Source: Toxotes chatareus
Taxonomy: Eukaryota > Chordata > Actinopteri > Toxotidae
Length of the DNA: 64,000 nucleotides
Assembly (NCBI GenBank): GCA_016801885.1
Contig: CM028900.1
Location: 2,204,001 to 2,268,000 of the forward strand
Direction: 5' to 3'
Under the pieces are notes generated by a model that was not told the origin of the DNA, ran no database searches, and saw only the letters and a list, made by a program, of their open reading frames with translations. This document shows positions 28,751 through 63,196 of this stretch, piece after piece; position 1 is the first letter of the stretch; each line of letters opens with the position of its first letter. Both the position numbers and the translations under genes were made by a program.

Positions 28751-30889
28751 GTAAGTTTTTCCTCTTTAAGCGTCAGACTCTCTTCAACTCTGCCGTGTTA
28801 GAGGTCAGTCGTATTTCTTCCTAACACTTTCAGATTCACTGGTTTCATACATGTAAAGACGGAACATCTTATCCTGCTGTTTGGCCGTTCACGTTTCACG
28901 CTGATATTTCCCTCTGGCTTTAAATCGCAGAGTTTCAGAGCTGCAGTGTTTACTCCTCTCTGTTTATGAACGTATACAATGACATTACAGTGAAGCAGCG
29001 TCTGTGTGTGTGTGTGTACATTTTGTGCATGTCTCTCTCCATCAGTGGCCAAACATTAAAACAGCTGGATGCAACTTTACAAGTGTTTTCCCAAACTTTA
29101 GTCCAGATGAGACAAAAATGAGGGCGCGAGGGAGAGTGACTGAGATAAATAAATAAAGTAAGAAAAGTGAGAAAGGAATAAAATCAGCTTTCATGGTTCC
29201 ACTTTACACTTCTTTACACCCGTCATTACACCACATGTCTTTCAGATGGACGGGACTGCCAATCAGTGTTTGTCAGCTGTCTGATTTGTAGAGTTTAGAC
29301 TGGCTTTGAATTACATGTTAGCCTCTGTTTGTGTGTGTTTACGTCTTTGAGCTGGACATATTGTTTATAGGTGTGTTTGTTGTCGTGTCCTACTCTTCTA
29401 TTTCTTTGGGTGTGTCTGCATTTTTGCTCTGCAATCTTGTCTTTGGCCCTCAGTATGTATTTGTTATGTCTAGAACATGTAATAATGTGGAATTTGATAG
29501 TGGCTTATCATCAAAACATGAGGTTGTCCCAGAATCAAACATTATGCGGGATAAACACAGCAGAAAGAATTTTAACCTTTTATATCCGACGCTCTCAGAC
29601 CAGAAATATTCAGAGGTGAAACACTGTTATTACATTTTTATGAAAAAAAAAGCAGAAAATATCAGCTTATTTTAATCTGTTGATGATTTTATCAACAGGA
29701 TTTTAAAATATGAGAAGGTTTTAGAGGAAGATCCTTAATAATCCGTCGTACAGTTTCTCTGAGACGTATGACAGTTGCCCAGAGAAGCAATAAATTGGGA
29801 AATGTGTCATGACTCTCTCCTTATCAAAAGACATTAGATTTGGTACGTTTCCATAGCAGATCTGTAACAGCTCCTCTTATCACTTCTTTATTAACTGCTT
29901 TAACTATCACGCACCTTATCAAACAATGCAATGCACATGAATTTAGGATGTAGGCGATAACAATCTCAGTGTTTGAGGACCAGTGTCTGCGTTGCTAAAT
30001 CTCCAATGTTAGTGTCAGTGAGAGTCATTAACATGCGACGCAGCGTATGTGATCACACAGTTATCAAGTTGTGCCCACATCTGTTTAAAGACGGCCTTTA
30101 CAACAAAAGGTTATTGCTCAACACGCCCGTAATAGTTGCATAAAATAGATTAGCATTTATCAGCCTGTGACTGTGGATGTTTCTGTGATATTGTGATATC
30201 CAGACACGTAACTCCACGCTCCAGTCATTATTCACACGTCACTCTGCAGCGTTTTAAGGTGTTTACAATGAAAAAAGAGAAAGAAATGAAGGAAAAGAAA
30301 CAGTAAAAAAAAGCAGTCGATCAATCAGTTAATCAATCAATTCTATAATCAGTTTATACCAGTCTATATCTTTGCTCTCTGACCTACAGGACACAACTGC
30401 ATTTTTAACCTCAGTGTATTATTATTCAAAAATCTATATTGCACAATGATTTACTGTTGAATCATCGGCTGCAGGTTGAATTTAAGTTTCTTGTTCCTAA
30501 AGCAGCTTAAACTGTTTCAAACGGCATAAAGGACCAACTACGATGAAGGACTGTATGAAAATGATTAAATAAAAAATCTGCTGCACCCTCCCAGTGTTAG
30601 ACACAGCACAGAACACTCCATCCCCAGGTCCTGCATTCACAGAACAGAAGTATGATCAGCTTCATTTTTAAAGCATCAAAAGAAAAAATACTCGTTCCAC
30701 AGAAAACGTGCCCAGAACTGTTGTCCTCTGTTTTATAAAGTGCACTTTTATTAACCATGGAACAGGTGAATTATTTCTGACTAAAATAAAACTTTTTTTA
30801 AATTTAGGACAACTCTCCCAAAAACCCGACTTCTTGCCTTCAGCACCTTCATCTGCTTCAACACTTCACTTAAGGTCCCACTTTGTAAT

Positions 30890-30955
30890 TTAGCATTTGT
30901 AATAAGTATAAAGCATTGAATAAATTGTTTATATCACATTATAATGGTGTAAGCA
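30890..30955. repeat. Degenerate repeat with CATTATAATG core
   Basis: The segment has AGCATTGAATAAATTGTTTA then CACATTATAATGGTGTAAGC, resembling the arms of the hairpin-like element at 44215-44400 and the fragment at 62280-62360. Confidence 0.4.
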
Positions 30956-32331
30956 AAGACAAGAACATACGATCTGTTCTAAAATTACTGGCAAACACAA
31001 CGATCCAGATTACAGCTCAATACTGAGCAAGTCCTGTGTTTTAGATCAAGTTCAGGTAAAACAAAGAAAAGGAAACATGTTTTTCTTCCAGAAGCCATTA
31101 AACTCATAAACAGCCAGAGAACAAGAAATGGTCTCTTCACATTGTGCATTTTATTCTTGGCAGTTTTTGGCCTAATCTGAGCCTCGGTGCTGCTCGATGT
31201 TTGGTCACTGACATTAATCCTTGTGTATTTCAGCTCGTTCCAGCTTTGTCATATTTGTATTTTTAGGTTTTTATATGTGTAAATGAACTGACTCATGTCT
31301 GAAGGCCAAATGAAGTATTTTAAGTTCAACTCATATTTAAGTGTTTGTTAATGTGAGCTGAACTTCTCCTTTGAAAACGATTATATTTTGTATGTTGTTA
31401 CAGCTGTTGATACAGCAGCGTCCACAGGGGCAAAAAAAGGGGTTAGACGTAAAGTGAAGTGGAAACACTAGAAAAAGAAACGTGCTTCCTCTGACTGCAC
31501 ATGACCTGGTAACGATCTGACGTGGTAATAATATTTGCTGTTGTTGAGGTGGGATGTCTTATCTCTGGTATGGCACCAAGTGAGCGAGGGCTGACAAAAA
31601 AAAAAAAATGCATAGCATGATAACGTTCTTTATCTTTGGAGTTAAATACCAAATGAAATGTAATTGAGGCAGGATATGTCGAGAGATTAGATGGTGCTGG
31701 AAACTGTGAGTATCTGGCATAGTGTGGGTTTCCCAGGTTAGATGGTGAGATGTCGGCGAGGGCAGGTCTTGATAGGGATCGCGAGCAGCCGTGGACGTTA
31801 CAGCAGGACAGGACTCGTTGGTGATAAAGACAGATTGTCTGGAGGATTATTTTTAAACAAGAGGTTAAAAAATTCTAAATGAAATAGTCGCATATTTGGC
31901 TTCACTTCTCGGAGTCACACTTTAACGAGGCAGGTAGAGACACACTGATCATCGCACTGAGGAGCGGCACTGGCTGTAAATTGCAGCTGACAACAGCCAG
32001 TGAATTTCTTTCAATGTTCTATTATATTCAGTTGTTCTTCATTGTAACTACAACATTTTTAGTGGTTAGATTTATTTGCAAAGCCTCCCTTTTTCTCAGC
32101 AAGCCTCACACTGTGAATTATAGCCACCACTGTACTCACACTTAAACCCACTGCTTTCCCCTCAGTCTAACTCTTTGAACTTGTTTTCTTTTTTTAAGCC
32201 ACTTTTATTAAACTCTGCCACTTGCATTTTTCGGCCTTTGCCTCCCACACTTTTTAATCACGCCAAAGCTAATGTTTTTAATTTATTATTCATTTTGAAA
32301 TTTAGCCAAAGCTCTTAATACTTCTCAGACT

Positions 32332-32334
<3 letters not shown>

Positions 32335-32362
<28 letters not shown>

Positions 32363-32502
32363 GTTTGTTTGCGGTGGATTGTGTTTTTCAGCTGTGTTGT
32401 TGTGTAAGAATGAGAGTCGGTATAGAAGGTAGAGAAAAGGCAAAAAAGAAGGGGGAGGAGCGGAGGAGGAGGAGGAGGAGGAGGAGGAGGAGGAGGAGGA
32501 GA
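32335..32502. repeat. Poly(T) run and (AGG)n array
   Basis: A run of 28 T at 32335-32362 is followed about 100 bp later by a perfect (AGG)n array of about 13 units at 32463-32502. The GGA-type repeat is able to form a G-quadruplex on the plus strand. Confidence 0.9.
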
Positions 32503-33885
32503 CAGAGACACCACCACACAAAACACAGTCTTTTGTTCAGCGTTGCAACAGCTGCAGCAGTAAAAGCTGCAAAAATATTAAAAAGTGAGGGAGGGGGTGC
32601 AGTTTCTAATCAAGCACTGTGGAATATGCCACACGCAAACAATAACACTGGATTCTCCCTCATTTGTTCTGCTGAATTGCCGGCCAATGTCACTCAGTAC
32701 AGAGACCCTCTGTGTTGTTCCACTCCCAAATCTGGTCACTAACTTGATTTCCACACTCTAATAGAAAAACCTCCCGTGCTCGCTCTCCTCTGTCTCCTCG
32801 CCGTTTTTCCACGGACAGTTTCTAACCTCTCTCTCCTCAGTGAGGGTCGCACATGCTGCCAGATATTGTCCAGGGGCTCGTATGTAAATAACAGAAGTCC
32901 ATTTGGCCTGAGTGAGCTGGCTGCTCTTTGATACTCTGGCATGTGTCCCCTGTCGGGCCTGGCTCTGTTTCTAATGGCATGGCCCCGAATTAGACGTTTG
33001 GCTGATGCTTCCTGATCAGGGGACACAAACCTACGAAGCTCCACAAGCTCATGAATGTGTGTGTGTGTGTGTGCTGGGGGTTGTGCCCATGCATGTTATG
33101 TTGTGTATGTATGCATATGTATGAAAGACACACATGTGAGACTACCTGGTTTACAGTCCCTGCAAACACTGATAAAGGACTGTCCCTCTGGTCCAGCTCA
33201 GACCTGGCGTTAACCTGCGTCTCAGGTGATGTGATCATGAGTGGACAGCTCTAAGTTCAGGTGTGAGCGATGCACTGAGGACTCAGACCACATTCAGTGG
33301 AGGTCCAGGCTGCATGTGGCCACATTTTTTCAGGAGTGTGAAAGCAAATGTGTCCTGGGCCACACTGAAGGACCGCCTACTGCACTGACGTCCTCTGTGT
33401 ACGCAGATGTAGGTACTCAAATACAAGTCGCACAAATTGTATAAGCTGTCTTTGTCCATGATGTGTGAATATTATGAAAAGCCCACAGAGACACATATTT
33501 TTGCATATAGCCTGGGATGAATGCGGAGTGTGAACATTTCATCTTTATCTCTCTTCTCTTTTTAAGCCCTGCTACTTGTTTCTAACACACTTTCATCTCC
33601 TCCATTTAAAGGAAAAGGCTGGTGCTTTTCTATTCTCTGTTTTTCTTCTTGTCAACAAACTGCACGAAAAGACCAAAACCAACACCACAACTGTCTGCCT
33701 CTTTCTGACTTTCCCTCCCTGTCTCTGACTCTCAGCTACAAGCCCATTCGTTAGAGGACGTAAACCGCTAAAACGGGGACACCCACACATACTGACAACT
33801 TGTCTCCCTGTCTCTTCTCTATTCCCCTTTAATTTCTCCAGACTCTGTCTCTCTGGCTGGAGCTCCTCTGGGGGTCTGGAGGAGG

Positions 33886-56266
<22,381 letters not shown>

Positions 56267-58369
56267 GTAAGACCCAGGCACGGGCGTGTATACAGCTGGT
56301 GTTAACATGTATCGCATATCTCCATGTCCAGATGTGATGTACACTGACTGGACTGCGTTAACATCTGGAATTAAAATGCACCTCTGGTAAACACGGTGAA
56401 AACAGATTTATCCCATATGTCATCTCATCTTATAATATTTACATCTGTGGACACTCACAGTAAATACTTTCTGTATCCTGAAAACTCGAGTACTGTACTG
56501 AAGTACACCTCTAAGGTACATTTACTTTACTTTTACTTTATTTTCTTCTCATGTCACTTCATCCTTTCACTCCACAACAATTATCTGACAGCTTTAGTTA
56601 CTCCTGACTTTATAGGCTCAATTTTTTGTGTTCAAACAACAGTTTATAAAATATGATTCTATAAATGAAAGTACTCCACAGTACGTAGAGCACGATCAGC
56701 TGATTAATCAGTTAGATCATCTGAGCCACTCTTCACTCTCAAATGTGAAGATTTCCTGTTTTTCCTTCCAACTTTGATCAATTTGCATTTATTTTTGATA
56801 ATGTTGAAGTTTGCACTGCACTTTGGGCTCTGGGTAACTGTGACAGGCATTTAGTGACAGAAATAATAAAAGATCTAATGATATAAGTAAACACTAGCGC
56901 CAGTAACAGTCACAGGGCCCATTTTACTTTCGGTACATTTTCCTGATTGCACTTACACAGTTTTACTGAAGCAACATTTTTAATAGAGGACATATACTTG
57001 TAATGAGGTTCTGTTACAGTGCAGTATTAGTACTTTAACTCAAGTAAAGGATCTGAATGCTTGGTCCACCACTGCCTGAAAACGTCTTCTGACACGTAAA
57101 ATATCAGATCGTCCTGATCTCTGTTTTGATTTTTGCTCCACGTACAAAAGCAACTTCTCCACTGAAGTCAGGTGTACACAGGCTCAGTATAACAGGAGCA
57201 TTCAGCACCCACACGCTGCATGCACAGTTCATGTGCAGACACACAACCATGCATCCAACTGTGCAGTAAATCCACTAAGTCAAAGAAATACGAAACTGTA
57301 CTTCTCCACCCTCAGAGACCACACCTGTCATTATTATTTACTCATTATATTCATTTCGCGTAAGTATGTACAGTGCTGTTTGATCTCGTTGTGTGTGCAC
57401 ATGTGTTTGTGTGTCTGTGCGTGCCCCAGTGGAACGAAGAGTAAACAGTGTTGCTGGGTGGTGTGGCACTGGAGGAAATGCCCCATTAGTTTTTGAGGAG
57501 GGAGGAAGGAGGCTGAAGAAGGACTGAGGGAGAAGGGAGATCGATCCAGGAAACTCACTGATGTGGTGGCCTCTTTCATTAACTGTCCATAATGAACCCA
57601 CCCTGTCTGTCTGCCTGTCTCCCTCTGACTTTTTATTACTCTTAAGCTGTATAGATAAGACCTTATCTGCTATTGATGTGAGAAACCACAGAAATATAAA
57701 AGTGAGAAATGTTAAAAAAAAGAAGAACAATCTTTCCTTGTCTCTACATTCACAGTTTGTCTCTGTCCTGTACATTAGAAGTTCAGTTTTCATTTGAGGA
57801 TGTAAACATCAGGATCATACATAAATAGCATATTAACCTTTTTATGCCTTCAACTGTAGGGATCAAGTTAAGCTGGACAAACAAAAAATAAATATTAATA
57901 ACCATACTTAATATTAAGTTGTAAAACAGTGACGCTTTATCGTACAAGTGATTTAGATATTTCCCAAAATTTTCTTGAAAGGCTTGGCTCAATTTCAGAG
58001 GAACTTTCTGAGGAATTCCCATGAAAGAAATTGCTCAGTGTAAACGCCAGTTAATATTTATTTATCATTCCATTATTACTGGAAATAATTTTTAGTTTTT
58101 TATTTCACATGTGTCATTTATCAGCGACTCAACTCGTGTTATTGTCTGACTGAAGCGTCACGGATGTGCTCAGCTAGCTTAACATTTTGAAACAGTTAGT
58201 GGACCAACTAGTCACTCGTAACCTCTTTTATCTATAATTAGTACCAAATTCCGAGGTTTCCAGGAAACTTCCTTGGAAATTATCTGGAAACAAATAAGAA
58301 TTTATGGACACAGACAAAGCGTGGTGATGCTCTGTCATATCTGAACTACAGGATCTTCTGTTGCCCTGT

Positions 58370-58412
58370 ATCAGGGGCTTCTGGCCTTAAATCTGGTCTG
58401 TAGTTTAATTTA
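58370..58412 (+). repeat. Short dispersed repeat, copy 1
   Basis: TCAGGGGCTTCTGGCC then TTAAATCTGGTCTGTAG is nearly the same as a segment at 61165-61198. The repeat borders are not visible. Confidence 0.45.
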
Positions 58413-58774
58413 CAAAAATTATTTAAATAAAAATAATAAGTGAAAATGAGCGACTTCAGAGTCGCTTGAGGTTTGAAGTCCAGTTTCACATCATCTGCCC
58501 AGTTGATTAATGATCAAATTTCAATTTCCATTCTTCTTTAAGGAGTTCATGCATTCACCAGTCAACATAACAATCTCACCTCAAGCTCCCTGTAGCTGCT
58601 GCTCTGGAGCTTTCAATCTTATCACATGATCTTCACCAGCACATGCACTTTTAAGCTAACATGGACAAGAAGTCCTTAATCCCATGACAACTCACTAACT
58701 CTGTCTGCTGATGATCATATGAAATGATAGGAAGCTCCAGAACAGAATGTAAATGGACCTTATCAACATCACAA

Positions 58775-59015
58775 CGGCTGTTTTTAAGAAACCGGACACA
58801 CAGTCTGACACATAAACCTTTGTAACACAGCAACATGTTGTTTCTACTCTTCAGTTTTCATACAGGTAAAATAAACCAGGTGGAACAGGTGAATTAATGA
58901 GCTTTAAAGGTGCTGGTAGGTGCTTTATGCTAAGCTAAGCTAACTCGCTAATGGATCGATCTTCTCAGCATTTGCAAGAAAGCAAATAAGCTCTTTTCCC
59001 AGAATGCTGAACTAC
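58775..59015 (-). repeat. Dispersed repeat family A, minus-strand internally deleted copy
   Basis: The minus strand gives AGCTTATTTGCTTTCTTGCA, GAGTTAGCTTAGCTTAGCAT, CTACCAGCACCTTTAAAGCT, CATTAATTCACCTGTTCC and AAAACTGAAGAGTAGAAACA in the family order, but the CAGGG/CCTGGCTCTGTCC middle is missing. Confidence 0.6.
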
Positions 59016-59114
59016 TGTCCTTCCTTCACTGTCCTCCTCCTAACTGACTGCTCTGGGAAAAGGTCAAAGGTCAGGGTGAGACACACAAGCTGTATCCACT
59101 GTTTGCCCAAACAC

Positions 59115-59195
59115 ATTTAAGTCTGGGGGGTTTGAGCCGAGGTCCTGCGGTTGAGAGACGGTCTCTCTAACCACCAGCCCACCCTGCCCCCCAAT
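59115..59195. repeat. tRNA-like/SINE-type fragment
   Basis: GGGGTTTGAGCCGAGGTCCT followed by GCGGTTGAGAGACGGTCTCT and CTAACCACCAGCCCACC resembles the tRNA-derived ends seen at 47915-47995. It includes an internal stem (GAGAGACGGTCTCTC). Confidence 0.35.
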
Positions 59196-61159
59196 GCAAA
59201 GCTATTATATACCACATATAGTCTATACCATATGTCATAAATCAAAAACAGGCAAATGCTGTAACTTCCCATTTTGCATCTCGACACGAATCGTAGGGGT
59301 TGTTTTGCGGCTCCGCCCACCTCCACTCCGCCACCGAGCAATTTTTCTCTCTTCCCATCCAGAGCTCTGTATTAAAGGCTGATGGGAAGACGGGGAGGAA
59401 GCTGTGGTGGCACCATTAACACATTCCTGTGCTCCTCTCACACTCTCCGCTAAGACTAAAAATAAAGTTTACCCTCCTAACGCCCATGTTGTAACCCCCC
59501 ACCCACCTCGAGAGACACTGGGAGATGAACTGTGGCGAAACACTGGTGATTTATTAATGGGAAATGAGGTGTGTGTATTTATATGTGTGTGTGTTCATGT
59601 TGCTGTCTTCAGACCCCCTGTCACAGATGAAGCCCCCACAACCTCAGGCTCCAGCCAGCCTGCCACCACAGACCACACATGTGTCCCATCTGCCACACAC
59701 ACACACACACACACACACAGAATCTCACTCTGATAGTCGGTAATGTGAGCGCTCTTTTGTGTTTGGACAATAAGAGGGTCTCAAAAACCGTAACAACCAA
59801 CCACATAAAACATGAATGTGGCGCTGCCCTCTGAGCCATAGCTGCACACCAGTGATATGCGTGTGTCTGTGTGTGTGTGTGTGTGTCTGGACTGGACTGG
59901 ACTGTATGTACAGTAGCGTGAGCCCCTTTCTGCATGTTAGGGGCTCAGGGAGATCTCTGACTGTGTCTATTAAATCTGCAGGTGCTCTGTGTGTGTGTGT
60001 GTGTGTGTTCATGTCAGCAGCATCACATTTTTTCATGACTGACACGGTCCTGGTGCTCGCTCCACGGCTCTTTTTCATACGGCTTTAGCAGTTAAGTGCG
60101 TCCCACAGCTAATTTGGCAGAGTCTGCCCTTATAAATAATTTCTTTATTGTTTTTGCTAAATTGATTTCTGCTGCAAGTCTAAGGATGTGTGTGTGTGTG
60201 TGTGTGTGTGTGACCGCTCACCGTGGCTCAGACCCCAGGAGTGGTGGACTAGAACAAGAAGTAACAACCACTGTGCCCTTCCTCCTCTCTCTTTGTGTCT
60301 CACTTCAGTCCAAAGGTGCTTCACTGGCATCACATACAAAGGTGCTCACTGCCAAAGCAGCAACAAATGGCTTTTGTCAAAACACTGAAACACTGATCTT
60401 TTAGGGGATCATCAAGTCACCTTGACGAGCGAATGTTTCCCGCTCGCTGATGCTGCTCTGTGCGTTCGTATCACGTGCATGAGCCAGGTGTTGTTGTATG
60501 ATGTATTAAACACCAAAGTATCTACCAGAACTCCTGATGGCGCCGTACTAAGCTGGTACTTTGCTGCCATGCTAATGCTGTAGCAGTAGATCACCACGTT
60601 TCAGAGGCTGAAGCTGTGTTTTTGAGACAAACTCTGCAGCTGCATCCGAATTCTGATGTTTAGCCAAGAGAACATCGCTTCGCTCTCTGGTCTGGATTAG
60701 TAACCCTGTCTCAGAGAAATCACGTTTCTATACAACTAAACTGCAAAAGCAAAAACTTTTTGCAGGAGACGTAATCACCAGCTGGATCATGTTCAGAGGC
60801 AGCGTTTTCTTGAATGAATGAAGGTCTACATTTATTAACGGCAGCAGACCCATCTGTGGCTCAGGCATCAAAAGATCATGGTTTTCACTGCAAGTGGATA
60901 TTTTACTGCCAGATCAGATATTATGATGAAAAACAAATACGTCAACATCTCTACCTGCCAACTCCATGAGTTAACAACATCAGCACCGGATGAACAGTAC
61001 AGAAAGTTTTACCCTCTTTATACGCACTCCTCCAGTTTTAGGGATCAAACTAATGTAAGCTTCACCTTTAATAACAACCCACAGACTTCTGAAGACACGT
61101 GATGTCTTCCCTGCTGATGCTCGGTCGGGTCTGTCCTGCAGTCGTCTCTGCTGCATGGT

Positions 61160-61202
61160 TGATTCAGGGGCTTTTTGCCTTATATCTGGTCTTTAGTAAG
61201 TA
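61160..61202 (+). repeat. Short dispersed repeat, copy 2
   Basis: TTCAGGGGCTTTTTGCC then TTATATCTGGTCTTTAG matches 58370-58412 with few changes. Confidence 0.45.
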
Positions 61203-62279
61203 AAACATGTCTTGGATGGAGATAGCAAAGTCAGCTATTTTTGAAGCAGACTCTGGTGCAGCCTCCTCTGCAGCTGTGACCACGACACAGGCTCTGAGTG
61301 AAAATCTGATGTTTTCACATGACAGATGATCAACAAAGGTGCTGCTAATAAACTGTTCAGTTCAGAAATTCAGTCACTGGACTTTACCTTAACAGGGTGA
61401 AGTCTGTAAATAATATGTTTTTCCTAATTAAATATGAAGTGTATTAAAGAAAAAACATCAGTAATAATGTGAATATTTATAAAATATCTATAGAACCATA
61501 AGCACACGACAAATCAAAACACAGAAGCTGCTCTCAAGACAGAAGACGTATGTTTATAGCACGAGTGGACAAAATTGGTGCAGCAGAGGCTGAGACGTTC
61601 TGACCTTTAGTCCCTCGTATGGGTCAAGCTCAAATATACCAGGTCCAAAGTTTCCTCTAATGCAACTCGATCGTGTCCCTCCATTAAACCACCACAGCAG
61701 GTAAACGCCCTTGTCTTCTGGACACCACACCCTAATTTTGTAATGCTGTCTGTTAAAAAGTCTCCGGCCCCGATCCAAGGCAGCCCTGATGACATCAGTA
61801 AGCATTATTTTCTCAGAGCTTGGAAACCTCCCTCCAGAGCCATTACACAACTGTTTCACTGCTCAGCAGCACTTCCCCCTTAAAAAGGATCACAGGACTC
61901 TCCCTGACCTCTGGAAAACCAAGCTTTAAAAACAAAGGTCTGGAGTGATTCAGAGCTATGTGTTTACAGTTTAACGTGTCACAGTAGAAAAAACACAGGT
62001 GTAAATGATAAAACTCATGATGTCTGATGGTCCTGCTGTCACTGTCACAGCTTATTGAGGCACTTAGATCCTAGAACAGATCTATGGTTACTGTTATCAG
62101 TGACTCCTCCTCCTGACTCAACGTGATTGGTGTGGAAAAGGCCTGTTAGTTCTAACATGAGGTGACGGGCACCTGTGTCGCAGGTTGTCACAGGTGTTTA
62201 AATCCCCAGCCCTGTGTGTCAAAGTGTCTTTGAGAAAGACAAAAGGAAAATAAATGCATCTTACAGGATCAAACTAATA

Positions 62280-62360
62280 AACACACACTACCTGCTTATA
62301 AATACATTACAATGTGTTACAGACCATTTTCTAATGTTTATATTCTGCCTATAAATAAAA
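62280..62360. repeat. Degenerate MITE fragment
   Basis: GCTTATAAATACATTACAAT then GTGTTACAGACC and CTGCCTATAAATAAAAACGG share the ACATTA-AATGTGT/TTATAAA words of the element at 44215-44400. Confidence 0.4.
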
Positions 62361-63127
62361 ACGGTGCTGCTGAAAATAGAAACCATGAACAGTAATAGAA
62401 CAATACAAGTCTTTTTTCCCTGTCGTTGTTACTCACAAAATATAATGAATTTTTTAAATTTTAACATTTGGGGAAAGATTTACAATTTATTTGTCGTCAT
62501 TCACTGACTGAGAGGAAGTAGCTGCCTCCCTCTCTCTCCCTCCCTCTGCTTCTTCAGTACATCCTGGTGGCCTCTTATTCACTGATGCAGGGTGGAGTTT
62601 GGGCTTTTTGGCAAACCACAATTAAGTTAATTGTTTAATTGCAGATAAATGGAATGAATACCACACACAGTCTGAATGAAAAAAATATGCAACAAGGCGA
62701 GCGAGTGCATGCGTGCACGCAAATACACATGTATGACCACACACACACACACACACACACACACGCTTAGACTCAGCTGCACTCCCAGCTAGCCTCAATA
62801 ACATTACGTGTGTACAGTTTTCATCAAAGAAACATTATTTTACAAAGAAGAAGAAGAAAAAAAATGTGCAGTGACTCATCTACTCCCTCAGCCTGGATCC
62901 AGTCCTCATGAATCGCAACCACACACACTTATTCAAATACAAGAGTGAGTGAGAGAGAGACAGACAGAGACAGAGAGAGAAAGAGGGAGACAGATGGAGA
63001 AAGAAAGAGGAAATAAAAAAAATACACACTGATTAACAGGAAAGGTGAAGTCATGCACAAAACTAACAGAAAAGTGATTTTTCCTTCATTACATATTTAT
63101 CTCTGTGTTAATGGTGTCTCTGGTGGT

Positions 63128-63129
<2 letters not shown>

Positions 63130-63167
<38 letters not shown>

Positions 63168-63196
63168 CCTCCACCAAAACACACACACACACACAA
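63130..63196. repeat. (CA)n microsatellite pair
   Basis: Two CA runs (63130-63163 and 63178-63196) separated by CCTCCTCCACCAAAA. Purine-rich (GA)n-like DNA lies nearby at 62947-63010 and 63366-63390. Confidence 0.93.

Larger units (their letters stand above)
24787..33841 (+). other. satb2: satb2 leader intron (non-coding)
   Basis: About 9 kb of AT-rich sequence without a recognisable exon. Contents: (GT)n at 25533-25553, (AAT)n at 26142-26184, a possible alternative first exon at 28535-28750, a TTATAAT-type repeat at about 30890-30950, a poly(T)/(AGG)n pair at 32335-32502, and compact non-repetitive stretches at about 29890-30010 and 32830-33020 that could be conserved regulatory elements. 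Confidence 0.5.

Noticed and set aside
32365..32742. Arg-rich open frame and Ser/Pro-rich antisense frames
   Set aside because: They are produced by the (AGG)n array; the flanks show no coding similarity.
59612..59720. Possible satb2 Pro/Gln-rich exon after CUT2 (CTTCAG acceptor, then ACCCCCTGTCAC...)
   Set aside because: In the phase required by exon 11 (phase 0) the reading frame hits TGA after five codons, and the tract runs into a (CA)n repeat with no donor. Open frames here are in the wrong phase.
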